64,000 nucleotides of DNA from a virus, in IMG/VR virus record IMGVR_UViG_3300041407_000075, positions 1 to 64,000 of that record; one strand, given 5' to 3'. Under the pieces are notes generated by a model. The model was not told the DNA's origin and ran no database searches. It saw nothing but the letters and a program-made list of their open reading frames with translations. Shown here one piece after another: positions 42,768 through 50,167 of the stretch. Every line of letters begins with the position of its first letter. Position 1 is the stretch's first letter. The position numbers and the translations under genes are program-made.

Positions 42768-43048
42768 ACAATCTTAAAGCTTGGTACGTTACACATTTAC
42801 ACTCAGGAAAGAAATATTCTTCTGTAGTCCTCAGTAAATCACGCTACCTTGCATCTACATATGTTGAAGGTGAAGTTCTGAATGTGGATGAGTCTTGGGG
42901 TAAACCTATCCGAGAAGGTGGTATCATTAGTAGCAGTGGTTGGGCTATGTATTTCTTTGACAACCACACGAAGAAGGATTATGAAGTTAGTGAAGAATGG
43001 CGACAGTATTTGATTCGTAGACATTTTGATGATGGGATTGAGGATTAA
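42764..43048 (+). CDS. Early hypothetical protein
   Basis: 94 residues with aromatic beta segments (K-A-W-Y-V-T-H-L, G-W-A-M-Y-F-F-D). Coupled by overlap upstream and abutting the next gene. Function unknown. Confidence 0.55.
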   Translation: MNNLKAWYVTHLHSGKKYSSVVLSKSRYLASTYVEGEVLNVDESWGKPIREGGIISSSGWAMYFFDNHTKKDYEVSEEWRQYLIRRHFDDGIED

Positions 43049-43438
43049 ATGATGATCGAAGCAATCGTAGAAGTGTGGTGTTCACCTCTTCGCAGGGAAG
43101 ATTATTCTGTAAAAATAATTCCTCTGTTCGCCGGGGAAATGTTCAACGTAGAGGATGACATTAGAGACTACATCAAGTGGGATTTCTATCTGAATACCTT
43201 TGGTGTTGACTATGCAGAAGTCAAGGGTCTGTGGAAGGTTGTGTTCAAGATTTCTGTATCATATAGCACCTATTATACTTATGCCGGACCAGACGATGAC
43301 GTAGATATTGGGCAAGAAGTGCTGTTCAAAGGTCAGTGTCAAGAATGGGCTGAGATGAAATACACTTGGCTTGAGTTGAATGGGAAGATTGATGAGTATT
43401 TTAGTAAGCCTTGGAAGAGGCATGTGATTGGTTTGTAG
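43049..43438 (+). CDS. Early hypothetical protein
   Basis: 129 residues, acidic, Tyr/Trp-rich (S-Y-S-T-Y-Y-T-Y). Last gene of the first rightward cluster; a 182-base gap follows. Function unknown. Confidence 0.55.
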   Translation: MMIEAIVEVWCSPLRREDYSVKIIPLFAGEMFNVEDDIRDYIKWDFYLNTFGVDYAEVKGLWKVVFKISVSYSTYYTYAGPDDDVDIGQEVLFKGQCQEWAEMKYTWLELNGKIDEYFSKPWKRHVIGL

Positions 43439-43620
43439 GTAAATCTCCTGAAACCACCCAATAAACAGTGAATTCAACCTTGTGTTTGGAAGGGTGGATG
43501 TGAGATTATGGTTGTCTGGATTTGAGTGCTTATTCAGATTGATCATTTTTTAACCAAAGCGTTTCCCATATAGTGTTATTGAATAGGAGATGTGTATGTG
43601 TGTAGGAGATTAGATGTAAT

Positions 43621-44961
43621 ATGACAAGAATGGAAGAGAAAGTAAGAGATTTAGAAGGAAGAGAGTTATATTCTGTTCTTATCTCTACAGCTAGAGGTAA
43701 GCCCTTTAGATCGCCTAGTGTGGTCTATAACCATTTGGTATCTCTAATAAATAAAGAATTAAAATACAAGAAGTTTGAAGCTGTAGAATGGTTCTTCACT
43801 AACACAGCAAGAGCCTTACGTGATAATTACATGGGTTTCTCTGTAAAGCTACAAGCTGTCTATTGGACAGGGAACGATTGTGGGATCAGTATTCGTGCTA
43901 TCCATTCAGTATTGGATTACATGAAAGAGAATGATTACATTTATGTACTAAAAGGCAGTCATGATTACAGAAATGAAGACCTTTCTTACATGAGTGTAGT
44001 GAGATTTACTGAAAAACTGGTTGACCTATTCGACAAAAAGGAGCTACTATTGCACATTCCTAGCGTGTCTATGGATTACCCTATTATTTTGAAAGATAGG
44101 AAGACAAAAGAAATGATTGAAGTACAGAAAACAGGCATGGTTGAACAGATGGCAGAGGAAATGCAGCGTTACAATCAGAGTTTGTCTGGTGTTGACGTTC
44201 GTTTTGATGGGAAATCTATCCCTTTGTTGGAATATAAGCGTAGTTTTAGTGGTGATTTCAACAGTGGTGGGAGGTTGTTCGCTCATGGCGGCAGTATTCA
44301 GCTTGTCCCACAGGAATTACGTTTAGCTGCTATTACTATTGATGGTGAGTCTGTAGTAGAGTTAGACTATAGTGCAAATCATCCACGGATTCTGCTAGAA
44401 TTTCTCTGTCAGCGTGATCAAAGTGTATTGGAGTTTGTAGGAAAGGACGTTGATCCATATGCAGCAGACAGTTCGTGCCTGAAAGTTGACACTTTGGCGA
44501 TTGAAGATCATAAATTGCGTTATGGTATTACTAAATATAACCCATCTCGCTCGTTTATGAAACATGCAGTCATGCGTGCATTAAATTGTGATAGCTTTGA
44601 TAAGGCGTTTTCTAGTTTGTCGCATGAATTCTTCACAGATAGTAAGAAGAACATTGCAGATCGTGACTATGTGGGGTTGATTAAACCTGATTGTCGTCTT
44701 GTATTATCTGCAATTTGTGAGCACAACCGACTGATTGCAAATGATTTCTTTCAGGATAAAGGTATTTGGTTACAAAATCTCGACAGTGAAATTGCTTTAC
44801 GTGTAATTGATTTGATGCTACAGTCTGGAGAAGTTGTACTCTGCTGGCATGATAGCTTTCAATGTCGAGCAAGTGCTAAAGAACTATTGCATTCTGCAAT
44901 GATCGAAGCTTGGAACGATGTTCTAGGCTCTAATATTTTCGTAAAGGTGGATCAAAAATGA
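43621..44961 (+). CDS. Divergent family A-like polymerase (Pol I/T7 RNA polymerase superfamily palm)
   Basis: 446 residues. Motif A E-L-D-Y-S-x4-R-I-L (Asp249) mirrors DYSQIELRIL of Pol I. Motif B R310-S-F-M-K314-x2-V-M mirrors T7 RNA polymerase RSVTKRSVM, though the later Tyr is Asn322. Motif C C-W-H-D-S-F (His410, Asp411) mirrors IHDSF of T7 RNA polymerase, preceded by L-D-S-E-I-A like the Pol I helix before motif C. A G-G-R-L-F segment leads into the palm. N-terminal ~130 residues are helical and possibly winged-helix. There is no proofreading domain. DNA or RNA product is undecided. It overlaps the nucleotidyltransferase gene by four bases. Confidence 0.65.
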   Translation: MTRMEEKVRDLEGRELYSVLISTARGKPFRSPSVVYNHLVSLINKELKYKKFEAVEWFFTNTARALRDNYMGFSVKLQAVYWTGNDCGISIRAIHSVLDYMKENDYIYVLKGSHDYRNEDLSYMSVVRFTEKLVDLFDKKELLLHIPSVSMDYPIILKDRKTKEMIEVQKTGMVEQMAEEMQRYNQSLSGVDVRFDGKSIPLLEYKRSFSGDFNSGGRLFAHGGSIQLVPQELRLAAITIDGESVVELDYSANHPRILLEFLCQRDQSVLEFVGKDVDPYAADSSCLKVDTLAIEDHKLRYGITKYNPSRSFMKHAVMRALNCDSFDKAFSSLSHEFFTDSKKNIADRDYVGLIKPDCRLVLSAICEHNRLIANDFFQDKGIWLQNLDSEIALRVIDLMLQSGEVVLCWHDSFQCRASAKELLHSAMIEAWNDVLGSNIFVKVDQK

Positions 44962-45533
44962 CTATCGAAACTCAGAAACAACTAGCTGACAAAGTGTATG
45001 AAGCACTCACTCTCATTGACCCTTCGTGCGTCCTTGCTGGTGGTGCTCCCCGAGATTGGTATTTGGGAACAGAGGCTAATGATCTTGATTTCTACTTCTG
45101 CTCTACCGGATCAACTGTAGACCGTGTAAAGAAACAACTCAATCGTGTTGGTTTTGAAGTGGAAGCTTCAGTTTGTCCTGTGCAATCAGAGCTTTATCAA
45201 TCCATGCCCGGTTTGACACGTATCTGGAATTGTGAATCTGAGACTATGAAGATTCAATTTATTCAAATGGCTGAACCTAAATTCAGATGGGGTGTTGTTA
45301 ATAATATGGATGTCAGTATCTGCAAAGCGTGGTATTCTCAGGTTGGACATATTCATTTGCATCAAGACTTTAAACTGACCATTGCAAGTAAAATTATGTT
45401 TCTGAAAGAAAGTTATTGCTGGGCTAACAAGCATGGTCAGAAAATGAAAGAACGCTTTGAAGGTAAGTTTCACGCTGGTACGAAGGATCAAGCTACACGT
45501 TCTTTGGTGTCCAAAGTGTTGATGGAGATTTAA
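44958..45533 (+). CDS. Nucleotidyltransferase (Pol beta/CCA-adding-like)
   Basis: 191 residues. L-A-G-G-A-P-R-D-W-Y-L-G then N-D-L-D-F-Y is the GG-x-RD-x-LG and DxD signature of class II CCA-adding/poly(A) polymerase-type nucleotidyltransferases. It is much shorter than cellular enzymes (about 400) and lacks tRNA-binding domains. It starts inside the stop of the polymerase-like gene, so the two are made together. It could add nucleotides to RNA or modify a host target; the substrate is unknown. Confidence 0.75.
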   Translation: MTIETQKQLADKVYEALTLIDPSCVLAGGAPRDWYLGTEANDLDFYFCSTGSTVDRVKKQLNRVGFEVEASVCPVQSELYQSMPGLTRIWNCESETMKIQFIQMAEPKFRWGVVNNMDVSICKAWYSQVGHIHLHQDFKLTIASKIMFLKESYCWANKHGQKMKERFEGKFHAGTKDQATRSLVSKVLMEI

Positions 45534-45534
45534 A

Positions 45535-45765
45535 ATGAACTGGATCAGCGTAAAAGATTCACTCCCTGCACTAAACGTAGACGGCTCTAAAGTATTTGAC
45601 AGTATTGATGTAATCGCTACAGATGGTATTCATGTCTGCACTTGTGAGTTTCAGTCTGGATGGTATTGTCAGGAGCAATGGTTTGCTTGGGGAAATTATA
45701 ATCAAATCCCTAAGAGCCAGATTACACATTGGCAGTATTTGCCTAAACCACCTGTGGAGGGTTGA
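45535..45765 (+). CDS. DUF551-like protein
   Basis: 76 residues with the family frame M-N-W-I-S-V-K-D-S-L-P at the start and H-W-Q-Y-L-P-K-P-P at the end. Common in phages and prophages of enteric bacteria and pseudomonads; function unknown. A second, diverged copy lies at 45925. Confidence 0.7.
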   Translation: MNWISVKDSLPALNVDGSKVFDSIDVIATDGIHVCTCEFQSGWYCQEQWFAWGNYNQIPKSQITHWQYLPKPPVEG

Positions 45766-45768
45766 CTG

Positions 45769-45924
45769 ATGACTGATTCATACAGTTTTAAACTAAACCC
45801 TAACAACTTCACTCAAGTAGGAGAGACAAGATTCTTTGAAATTCAGGCAGATAAAGAATCTGTTGAGCGGTTTATAAAGGATCTTGAATTGTTTGAAAAG
45901 AAGCGTGCTGAGGAGAACGAATAA
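45769..45924 (+). CDS. Small hypothetical protein
   Basis: 51 residues from ATG 45769 with GGAGGG upstream; ends exactly before the next ATG. C-terminal charged helix (E-R-F-I-K-D-L-E-L-F-E-K-K). Function unknown. Confidence 0.6.
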   Translation: MTDSYSFKLNPNNFTQVGETRFFEIQADKESVERFIKDLELFEKKRAEENE

Positions 45925-46119
45925 ATGAATTGGAAAAACATTGAAACAGATGGCATTCCTGATTGGTGCGGTGAGTACCTTGTCCGCCACATCAAAGATG
46001 GCTGGCCTTTGTATCTGGTTGCACGTATTGAAAATGAACATTTCTTTGATGAGATGGATGAGATGACAAAGCTAGATGTTACTCATTGGGCAGTTATTGA
46101 ACCTCCTCTAAAAGATTAA
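45925..46119 (+). CDS. DUF551-like protein, second copy
   Basis: 64 residues. M-N-W-K-N-I-E-T-D-G-I-P start and T-H-W-A-V-I-E-P-P end follow the DUF551 plan, with the middle diverged from the 45535 copy. Last gene before a combined terminator/promoter. Confidence 0.55.
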   Translation: MNWKNIETDGIPDWCGEYLVRHIKDGWPLYLVARIENEHFFDEMDEMTKLDVTHWAVIEPPLKD

Positions 46120-46134
46120 AGAAATAACCACCCA

Positions 46135-46169
46135 GGCCGCTTGACGGCCTTTTCTTTTGTCTGTATGAT
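46135..46169 (+). promoter_or_regulatory. Combined terminator hairpin and promoter
   Basis: GGCCG (46135-46139) pairs with CGGCC (46145-46149) and TTTTCTTTT follows: a Rho-independent terminator. The loop and 3' arm also spell TTGACG (46141-46146), which with a 17-base spacer and TATGAT (46164-46169) is a good sigma70 promoter. One element can thus end the upstream operon and start the next. Confidence 0.75.
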
Positions 46170-46217
46170 TCTCACATAAGCCGTTCACACAGAAGATGCA
46201 ATCGGAGATTGTTCCTC

Positions 46218-46439
46218 ATGAACCTACTGAATGTATTAGATAAGCTTCCCTGCAATATCAAGAAAGCTGAGCTTGAGCCATTTGCTATGTGTATGGATGA
46301 TGAGTATAAGCGGTTGGGGATTTTTGATCAGACGGTTGCTTACCAACACTACCTTCGTGCCAAATTTGTAAGTTGGGCTTGCAGAGAGAAGCCTATTAAG
46401 GTATGCTGGGGATCTAGAAATAAACCAGAATGGGTGTAA
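46218..46439 (+). CDS. Early hypothetical protein
   Basis: 73 residues from ATG 46218 (GGAG 11 bases upstream). Cys/Lys/Trp content (F-V-S-W-A-C-R-E-K). First gene after the promoter at 46141. Function unknown. Confidence 0.6.
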   Translation: MNLLNVLDKLPCNIKKAELEPFAMCMDDEYKRLGIFDQTVAYQHYLRAKFVSWACREKPIKVCWGSRNKPEWV

Positions 46440-46440
46440 T

Positions 46441-46566
46441 ATGAATATCATCTATGCTAAACAAAAAGCTTTAGAATCTCTTATTCAGCGTGTTGCGGAC
46501 GGCACAGCTTCAGAGTACGACCTCAAGAATTATAGTAAACTTAAAAAGTTAGGAGTTGTCAAATGA
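46441..46566 (+). CDS. Small hypothetical protein
   Basis: 41 residues, basic helical (K-Q-K-A-L-E-S-L-I-Q-R-V). Ends in an ATGA overlap with the following gene. Function unknown. Confidence 0.55.
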   Translation: MNIIYAKQKALESLIQRVADGTASEYDLKNYSKLKKLGVVK

Positions 46567-46785
46567 TAAACAAAGCTGATTGTTGGACTGTAGGCGATGG
46601 GTACGGAACCTACGTGGAACCTACGTGGACAATGAAAATGGGTGGTGGTATGAACGAGATGATTATAATCAATTGTTTGAAGCTTACGAACTTCAAATGA
46701 AGGGTTGTTTGACATCACTTTTGAGAAAGAAGGCTTGACACGTAAAGTCACCCAAGTGATGACAGAAAAAGTGGAGTATGTCTGA
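46563..46785 (+). pseudogene. Frame-disrupted small gene (11-bp tandem duplication plus 1-base loss)
   Basis: ATG 46563 opens in an ATGA overlap. GGAACCTACGT occurs twice in tandem (46605-46615, 46616-46626); with one copy the frame continues through D-N-E-N-G-W-W-Y-E-R-D-D-Y. Near 46702 one extra G in the GGG run would carry it on to L-F-D-I-T-F-E-K-E-G and a stop at 46783-46785, giving about 70 residues. As it stands the frame ends after about 45 residues. Either a decayed gene or, for the G-run, a sequencing error. Confidence 0.6.
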
Positions 46786-46993
46786 TGACAACCTTAGAGG
46801 AATCCTTGCGAGAAAACAAAGAGTGGTGTAAAGAATTCCAGTCACAAACAAATGTGATGCAGGTTGTGGGAAAGAGGCTACAACATGGTTTGGTAATACT
46901 TCTTGTGCAACATGCGGTGATAGACGTTGTGTAGGAATTATGCAGGCTGATTACGATAAACATCGTTATGAATCTGAAGATGAGGGTTATTAA
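46785..46993 (+). pseudogene. Small zinc-finger-like gene with a frame break
   Basis: ATG 46785 overlaps the preceding stop. The frame begins L-E-E-S-L-R-E-N-K-E-W-C-K, but a convincing continuation (C-D-A-G-C-G-K, S-C-A-T-C-G-D-R-R-C, ending E-S-E-D-E-G-Y) is in another frame. One extra A in the AAA run near 46831 would join them into a zinc-ribbon protein of about 69 residues. It ends one base before the next ATG, as expected for an intact operon member. Confidence 0.55.
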
Positions 46994-47272
46994 ATGATCG
47001 TACATAAAAACATCACGCTCGTTAAGTGCAGCTCTGGTGATTGGGAGGGTTTGTATCTTGACAATGAATTGTATCGTGAAGCTCACAGCATTCCTACACA
47101 CGACATCTTCTACTTGATCAACAATCACCACATCCAAGAGGCTAAATCCTTTGAAGTGAATGAAGATTATACAGAGAATGTGGTAGAGTTGGTAGAGTTG
47201 GTTGAGTTGGTTGAGTATCATGGAGGTTATCCGCACTATCTTAGTGAAATTCCTGAAGAGGTTAGAGTGTGA
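46994..47272 (+). CDS. Early hypothetical protein with VEL repeats
   Basis: 92 residues. A 9-base unit encoding V-E-L is repeated about three and a half times at 47183-47215 (V-E-L-V-E-L-V-E-L-V-E). Otherwise mixed alpha/beta. Good overlap with the following gene (GTGA). Function unknown. Confidence 0.6.
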   Translation: MIVHKNITLVKCSSGDWEGLYLDNELYREAHSIPTHDIFYLINNHHIQEAKSFEVNEDYTENVVELVELVELVEYHGGYPHYLSEIPEEVRV

Positions 47273-47445
47273 CAAACCTAGTAAAATGTCACGGCACGGA
47301 TTGTGACAGACGCCTATCCTGCACAAGATTCACCCAGGAATCTCTGCCGAAGTACCAAGCGTATTTGGTAATGTGTGTGGCATGCAAGAATCCTAATGAC
47401 GGGTGTAAATGGTTTGTTGATAATGAGGAGAAAACAAATGCTTGA
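47269..47445 (+). CDS. Small cysteine-rich protein
   Basis: 58 residues from GTG 47269 overlapping the previous stop. Six cysteines: K-C-H-G-T-D-C, S-C, then M-C-V-A-C and G-C-K-W, probably a zinc or iron-sulphur knuckle. Its end overlaps the next start by eight bases. Function unknown. Confidence 0.6.
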   Translation: MTNLVKCHGTDCDRRLSCTRFTQESLPKYQAYLVMCVACKNPNDGCKWFVDNEEKTNA

Positions 47446-47611
47446 TGAAGAGAAAGTATTCAAACGTTTGTGTCGCGATATGCACATTGGAAATGACCAT
47501 TCAAAGGTTGAAGATGCTAGGATCATTTGGGAAGCTGCAATCGCTTGGAAGGTTCAATACGATGAATCTGTAACGGCAGCTAGAGAAGAAGCTTTGAGCA
47601 GGTATGAATAA
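47438..47611 (+). CDS. Early hypothetical protein
   Basis: 57 residues from ATG 47438 with GAGGAG upstream; upstream in-frame codons lie inside the Cys-rich gene. Helical and charged, A-W-K-V-Q-Y-D-E. Function unknown. Confidence 0.6.
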   Translation: MLDEEKVFKRLCRDMHIGNDHSKVEDARIIWEAAIAWKVQYDESVTAAREEALSRYE

Positions 47612-47617
47612 AACAGC

Positions 47618-47646
47618 TTGATAGATTCTTTTCAATCCACCATAAT
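47618..47646 (+). promoter_or_regulatory. Sigma70-like promoter
   Basis: TTGATA (47618-47623), 17-base spacer, CATAAT (47641-47646). Lies in a 115-base gap before the gene at 47727. Confidence 0.65.
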
Positions 47647-47726
47647 CAACACACAAGACATGGCGTTAAGAGCGCTGAGATGAATGAAATAGATAAGTTA
47701 TGTAGGATAAATAGGAGAGAAGGGTT

Positions 47727-47933
47727 ATGCCAAAACTAAAATGTATAGAGGTGTTTGAAATGGGAACAGGTGAGCCTGCATACTTCACAAAAGATAAAAC
47801 TTATCTGCTTTACAGTTTAGATAACATAGTGTTCTTTTGTGTTGATGATCAGGAACAACTTCACATTCTACCTTGGCCAGAAGTTGACGAAGATGGGTTT
47901 AATACTAAAGACTATTTTGAGGTGGTGAAATGA
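47727..47933 (+). CDS. Early hypothetical protein
   Basis: 68 residues, TAGGAGAGAAGG site. Beta-rich and acidic (F-F-C-V-D-D-Q-E). Heads an operon of at least ten overlapping small genes. Function unknown. Confidence 0.6.
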   Translation: MPKLKCIEVFEMGTGEPAYFTKDKTYLLYSLDNIVFFCVDDQEQLHILPWPEVDEDGFNTKDYFEVVK

Positions 47934-48142
47934 AAACTCCACGTAAAGCTGTAGTAAGTAAACGTGTATCTGAAGATGAGAAACTTAATAGCGCCCGTTG
48001 GACCTTCTTCCTCTCTCAGTGTAAGATTGATTGGGAATCTTTGAGCGAAGAATCTCGTGATTTCTTCGCAAGTATGGGCTCAACAGGATCCAGTGAAGAA
48101 GATATTAATAATGCAATCGACCTTGCCAGAGGTTTTAAATGA
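47930..48142 (+). CDS. Early hypothetical protein
   Basis: 70 residues, ATGA-coupled. Basic N-terminus (T-P-R-K-A-V-V-S-K-R) and helical acidic remainder. Function unknown. Confidence 0.55.
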   Translation: MKTPRKAVVSKRVSEDEKLNSARWTFFLSQCKIDWESLSEESRDFFASMGSTGSSEEDINNAIDLARGFK

Positions 48143-48339
48143 ATATTGATTTCGGTTGGATGGGTAAGGTTGTTCTGCAAGATTGGGAAGATCCTTTTAC
48201 TCCTGAAGGTGAAGGATTTGCAATAGTGTCTGATGGTTACACAGAATCTGGTATTCGTGTTCACGGTGTACTGGATCAACGTGAGTATGCTACTTACCCA
48301 AGTGTTTGGCGTAATGCCATTATGATTAAGGTGAATTGA
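48139..48339 (+). CDS. Early hypothetical protein
   Basis: 66 residues, beta-rich (V-V-L-Q-D-W-E-D-P, G-F-A-I-V-S-D-G-Y). ATGA-coupled. Function unknown. Confidence 0.55.
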   Translation: MNIDFGWMGKVVLQDWEDPFTPEGEGFAIVSDGYTESGIRVHGVLDQREYATYPSVWRNAIMIKVN

Positions 48340-48340
48340 G

Positions 48341-48496
48341 ATGATTTTTAAAACAAAGAAAGAGTGGTCATCTTTAGGCTTCTTCATTAAATCATTCGCA
48401 CATCCTATTGGAAACATGTACGGATATAAAGATGTTCATGTAAAACTTTGTGGTCCAACTAGAAGAACTTATGAATTTTGGGAGAGTGTGGAATGA
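48341..48496 (+). CDS. Early small protein
   Basis: 51 residues starting one base after the previous stop. Aromatic/basic (K-K-E-W-S-S-L-G-F-F-I-K). Overlaps the next ATG. Function unknown. Confidence 0.55.
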   Translation: MIFKTKKEWSSLGFFIKSFAHPIGNMYGYKDVHVKLCGPTRRTYEFWESVE

Positions 48497-48681
48497 ACAC
48501 CTCACACGAACTAGCTCTTATGAACGCAATCGGTGTCCTCCCATTCAAACGCACTGGCTCTTCCCAATGGACTGTGTGTTTTAAGGATGCAACTGGTCAA
48601 GTTAAAACTGGTAACAACATTGCTAAGACATTTGGAAATGTTAGTGATGCGATGGTTTATGCAAAGGGATTGGTGAAATGA
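48493..48681 (+). CDS. Early hypothetical protein
   Basis: 62 residues from ATG 48493 overlapping the previous stop. Alpha/beta with S-S-Q-W-T-V-C-F and a C-terminal helix. Function unknown. Confidence 0.55.
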   Translation: MNTSHELALMNAIGVLPFKRTGSSQWTVCFKDATGQVKTGNNIAKTFGNVSDAMVYAKGLVK

Positions 48682-48842
48682 GCGCTCATCTTACATTTAA
48701 AGAGATTCCTAGAGTAAACGACTGTAAGTCTTGTCACGGTACGGGTGTTATGCGCTGGTATGATCTAGATGGAGGTCCATATTATTCTTGGATGAAGCCT
48801 AAAGAATCACTCTGTAAAGAGTGCAGAGGACAAACCTTATGA
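48678..48842 (+). CDS. DnaJ-type zinc-finger-like small protein
   Basis: 54 residues. C-K-S-C-H-G-T-G and C-K-E-C-R-G-Q are two half-sites of the CxxCxGxG zinc finger found in DnaJ, enough for one zinc. It may mimic a chaperone or bind RNA. ATGA overlaps at both ends. Confidence 0.6.
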   Translation: MSAHLTFKEIPRVNDCKSCHGTGVMRWYDLDGGPYYSWMKPKESLCKECRGQTL

Positions 48843-49045
48843 ACCACCTTAAGGAACTCCTAGAACAGCTCCAGTGTGCAGAAAGTGCCTATACAACCTC
48901 GAAAAGTTCCCTAGATAATAGTCTTGAATACATACTTTGCCGTGAAGAACTTAAGCAATGTCGTTTTAGGTTTGATAAGGCATGTCGTGAGTATGTTTTG
49001 GCTAATGTGTTTGGACAAGTTATTGAAGAGGAGATTGAGGCGTGA
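48839..49045 (+). CDS. Early helical protein
   Basis: 68 residues from ATG 48839, overlapping the previous stop. Almost all helix (H-L-K-E-L-L-E-Q-L-Q, R-F-D-K-A-C). Function unknown. Confidence 0.55.
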   Translation: MNHLKELLEQLQCAESAYTTSKSSLDNSLEYILCREELKQCRFRFDKACREYVLANVFGQVIEEEIEA

Positions 49046-49239
49046 ATATCAAATACATTTCTAGGAAGTTTCTATTATCTGCTGTTGTGCAGATGCTCTT
49101 GTTTGTGTTTCTCTACATCGGTAAGCTTCCGGTTGAGAATTTCCAGATTCTTACTATGACAATCCTAACTTGCTACTTGGCGAGTAATGTTATCCAGAAA
49201 AGTGTTACGAAGGAGGCTAGTGATGAATCCAAAGTATAG
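49042..49239 (+). CDS. Small membrane protein
   Basis: 65 residues from GTG 49042. Two hydrophobic helices (~10-26 and ~34-51). Overlaps the next gene by 17 bases. Probably inserts in the inner membrane. Function unknown. Confidence 0.55.
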   Translation: MNIKYISRKFLLSAVVQMLLFVFLYIGKLPVENFQILTMTILTCYLASNVIQKSVTKEASDESKV

Positions 49240-49534
49240 CGAAGGCGAGATTGTCATTCTACAAAGTGTTAATCATCCAGAGTACAGCGGAGAATATGAA
49301 GTATTCAAAATCCTATTCTACGGAGATAAATTTCCAGACCGACTGGATGAAACTACTATGTTAGTTTGTGATGGGCCAATTGGTTATATGTTCACAGAAG
49401 CTCTTGCAGATAAACCAAGCACAACAGAATGTATTTGGGCAGAGCATTCTTTGTGTAAACGACAAGAGCCCGGTGAGATGGACTATAAAAAGTTGATGCA
49501 GACATTGAAGAATAGTGTTTTGGAGTGGAATTGA
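49223..49534 (+). CDS. Early hypothetical protein
   Basis: 103 residues from ATG 49223 with GAAGGAGG upstream. Opens with a beta barrel-like stretch (Y-S-E-G-E-I-V-I-L, Y-S-G-E-Y-E-V). Function unknown. Confidence 0.6.
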   Translation: MNPKYSEGEIVILQSVNHPEYSGEYEVFKILFYGDKFPDRLDETTMLVCDGPIGYMFTEALADKPSTTECIWAEHSLCKRQEPGEMDYKKLMQTLKNSVLEWN

Positions 49535-49746
49535 TGAATTGGTACAATGAACTGTGTGGAAATGGTTGTAAAGAAACTACTTTACCAGATGAAGTGAAGC
49601 CTTCGTGGGCAACACATTCATTCAGGCGAATGGGACAAACTTTGTACGGGCAACTCGTCACAGACAATTGGTTCTGGATGAATGAGGAACACAGCTTGTA
49701 TTATACGTCTGAAGATATTGATACAGGATCGGTTGTTAAGCTATAA
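49534..49746 (+). CDS. Early hypothetical protein
   Basis: 70 residues from ATG 49534, overlapping the previous stop. Trp/Tyr-rich (D-N-W-F-W-M-N-E-E). Last gene before a 180-base gap containing a promoter. Function unknown. Confidence 0.55.
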   Translation: MNWYNELCGNGCKETTLPDEVKPSWATHSFRRMGQTLYGQLVTDNWFWMNEEHSLYYTSEDIDTGSVVKL

Positions 49747-49862
49747 ATAAGGTTGAATATTCCTAGCCTACTCCTTGTATCAACTAAGCCCTAACGTGGC
49801 TTAAACATACGAAAAAGCCGCATGAAAGGGTTGTTTTGCGGGGAGTTTGTGTAAATTAAAGG

Positions 49863-49891
49863 TTGCATGACATTCTCAGGAATGGTACAGT
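49863..49891 (+). promoter_or_regulatory. Sigma70-like promoter
   Basis: TTGCAT (49863-49868), 17-base spacer, TACAGT (49886-49891), 37 bases before the gene at 49928. A TAAGCC/GGCTTA hairpin at about 49785-49803 precedes it. Confidence 0.55.
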
Positions 49892-49927
49892 GATGGCATA
49901 TAAACACTACAGATGGGGAAATAGAAT

Positions 49928-50167
49928 ATGAAACGGTCAAAACGTGTACAAGAGATTGAAGTGACAGCAACCGTCCATTTGGATACCTTGTATCTCCAAG
50001 AAGATCAGGCTTTTGCACTGATTGAAGCTGTTGACTTGCAGCAAGCTGAGTCTGGATTTACCACAGAGGTTATCCTGCGGTTGATTAAATCTATGAAAGC
50101 TGAGTTTAAAGATGCTCCTGATGAGCTTGAAGATTTCATCACAACAGTCGGGGACGCTCTTAAATGA
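49928..50167 (+). CDS. Early hypothetical protein
   Basis: 79 residues, basic start (M-K-R-S-K-R-V) then helical and acidic. ATGA-coupled to the next gene. Function unknown. Confidence 0.55.
   Translation: MKRSKRVQEIEVTATVHLDTLYLQEDQAFALIEAVDLQQAESGFTTEVILRLIKSMKAEFKDAPDELEDFITTVGDALK

Noticed and set aside
43600-43620. 5-codon leader peptide before the polymerase-like gene
   Set aside because: A tiny ATG frame with AGGAG exists, but nothing else supports regulation by it.
49785-49860. TAAGCC/GGCTTA hairpin as a terminator
   Set aside because: No T-run follows the stem; mentioned only as context for the promoter at 49863.
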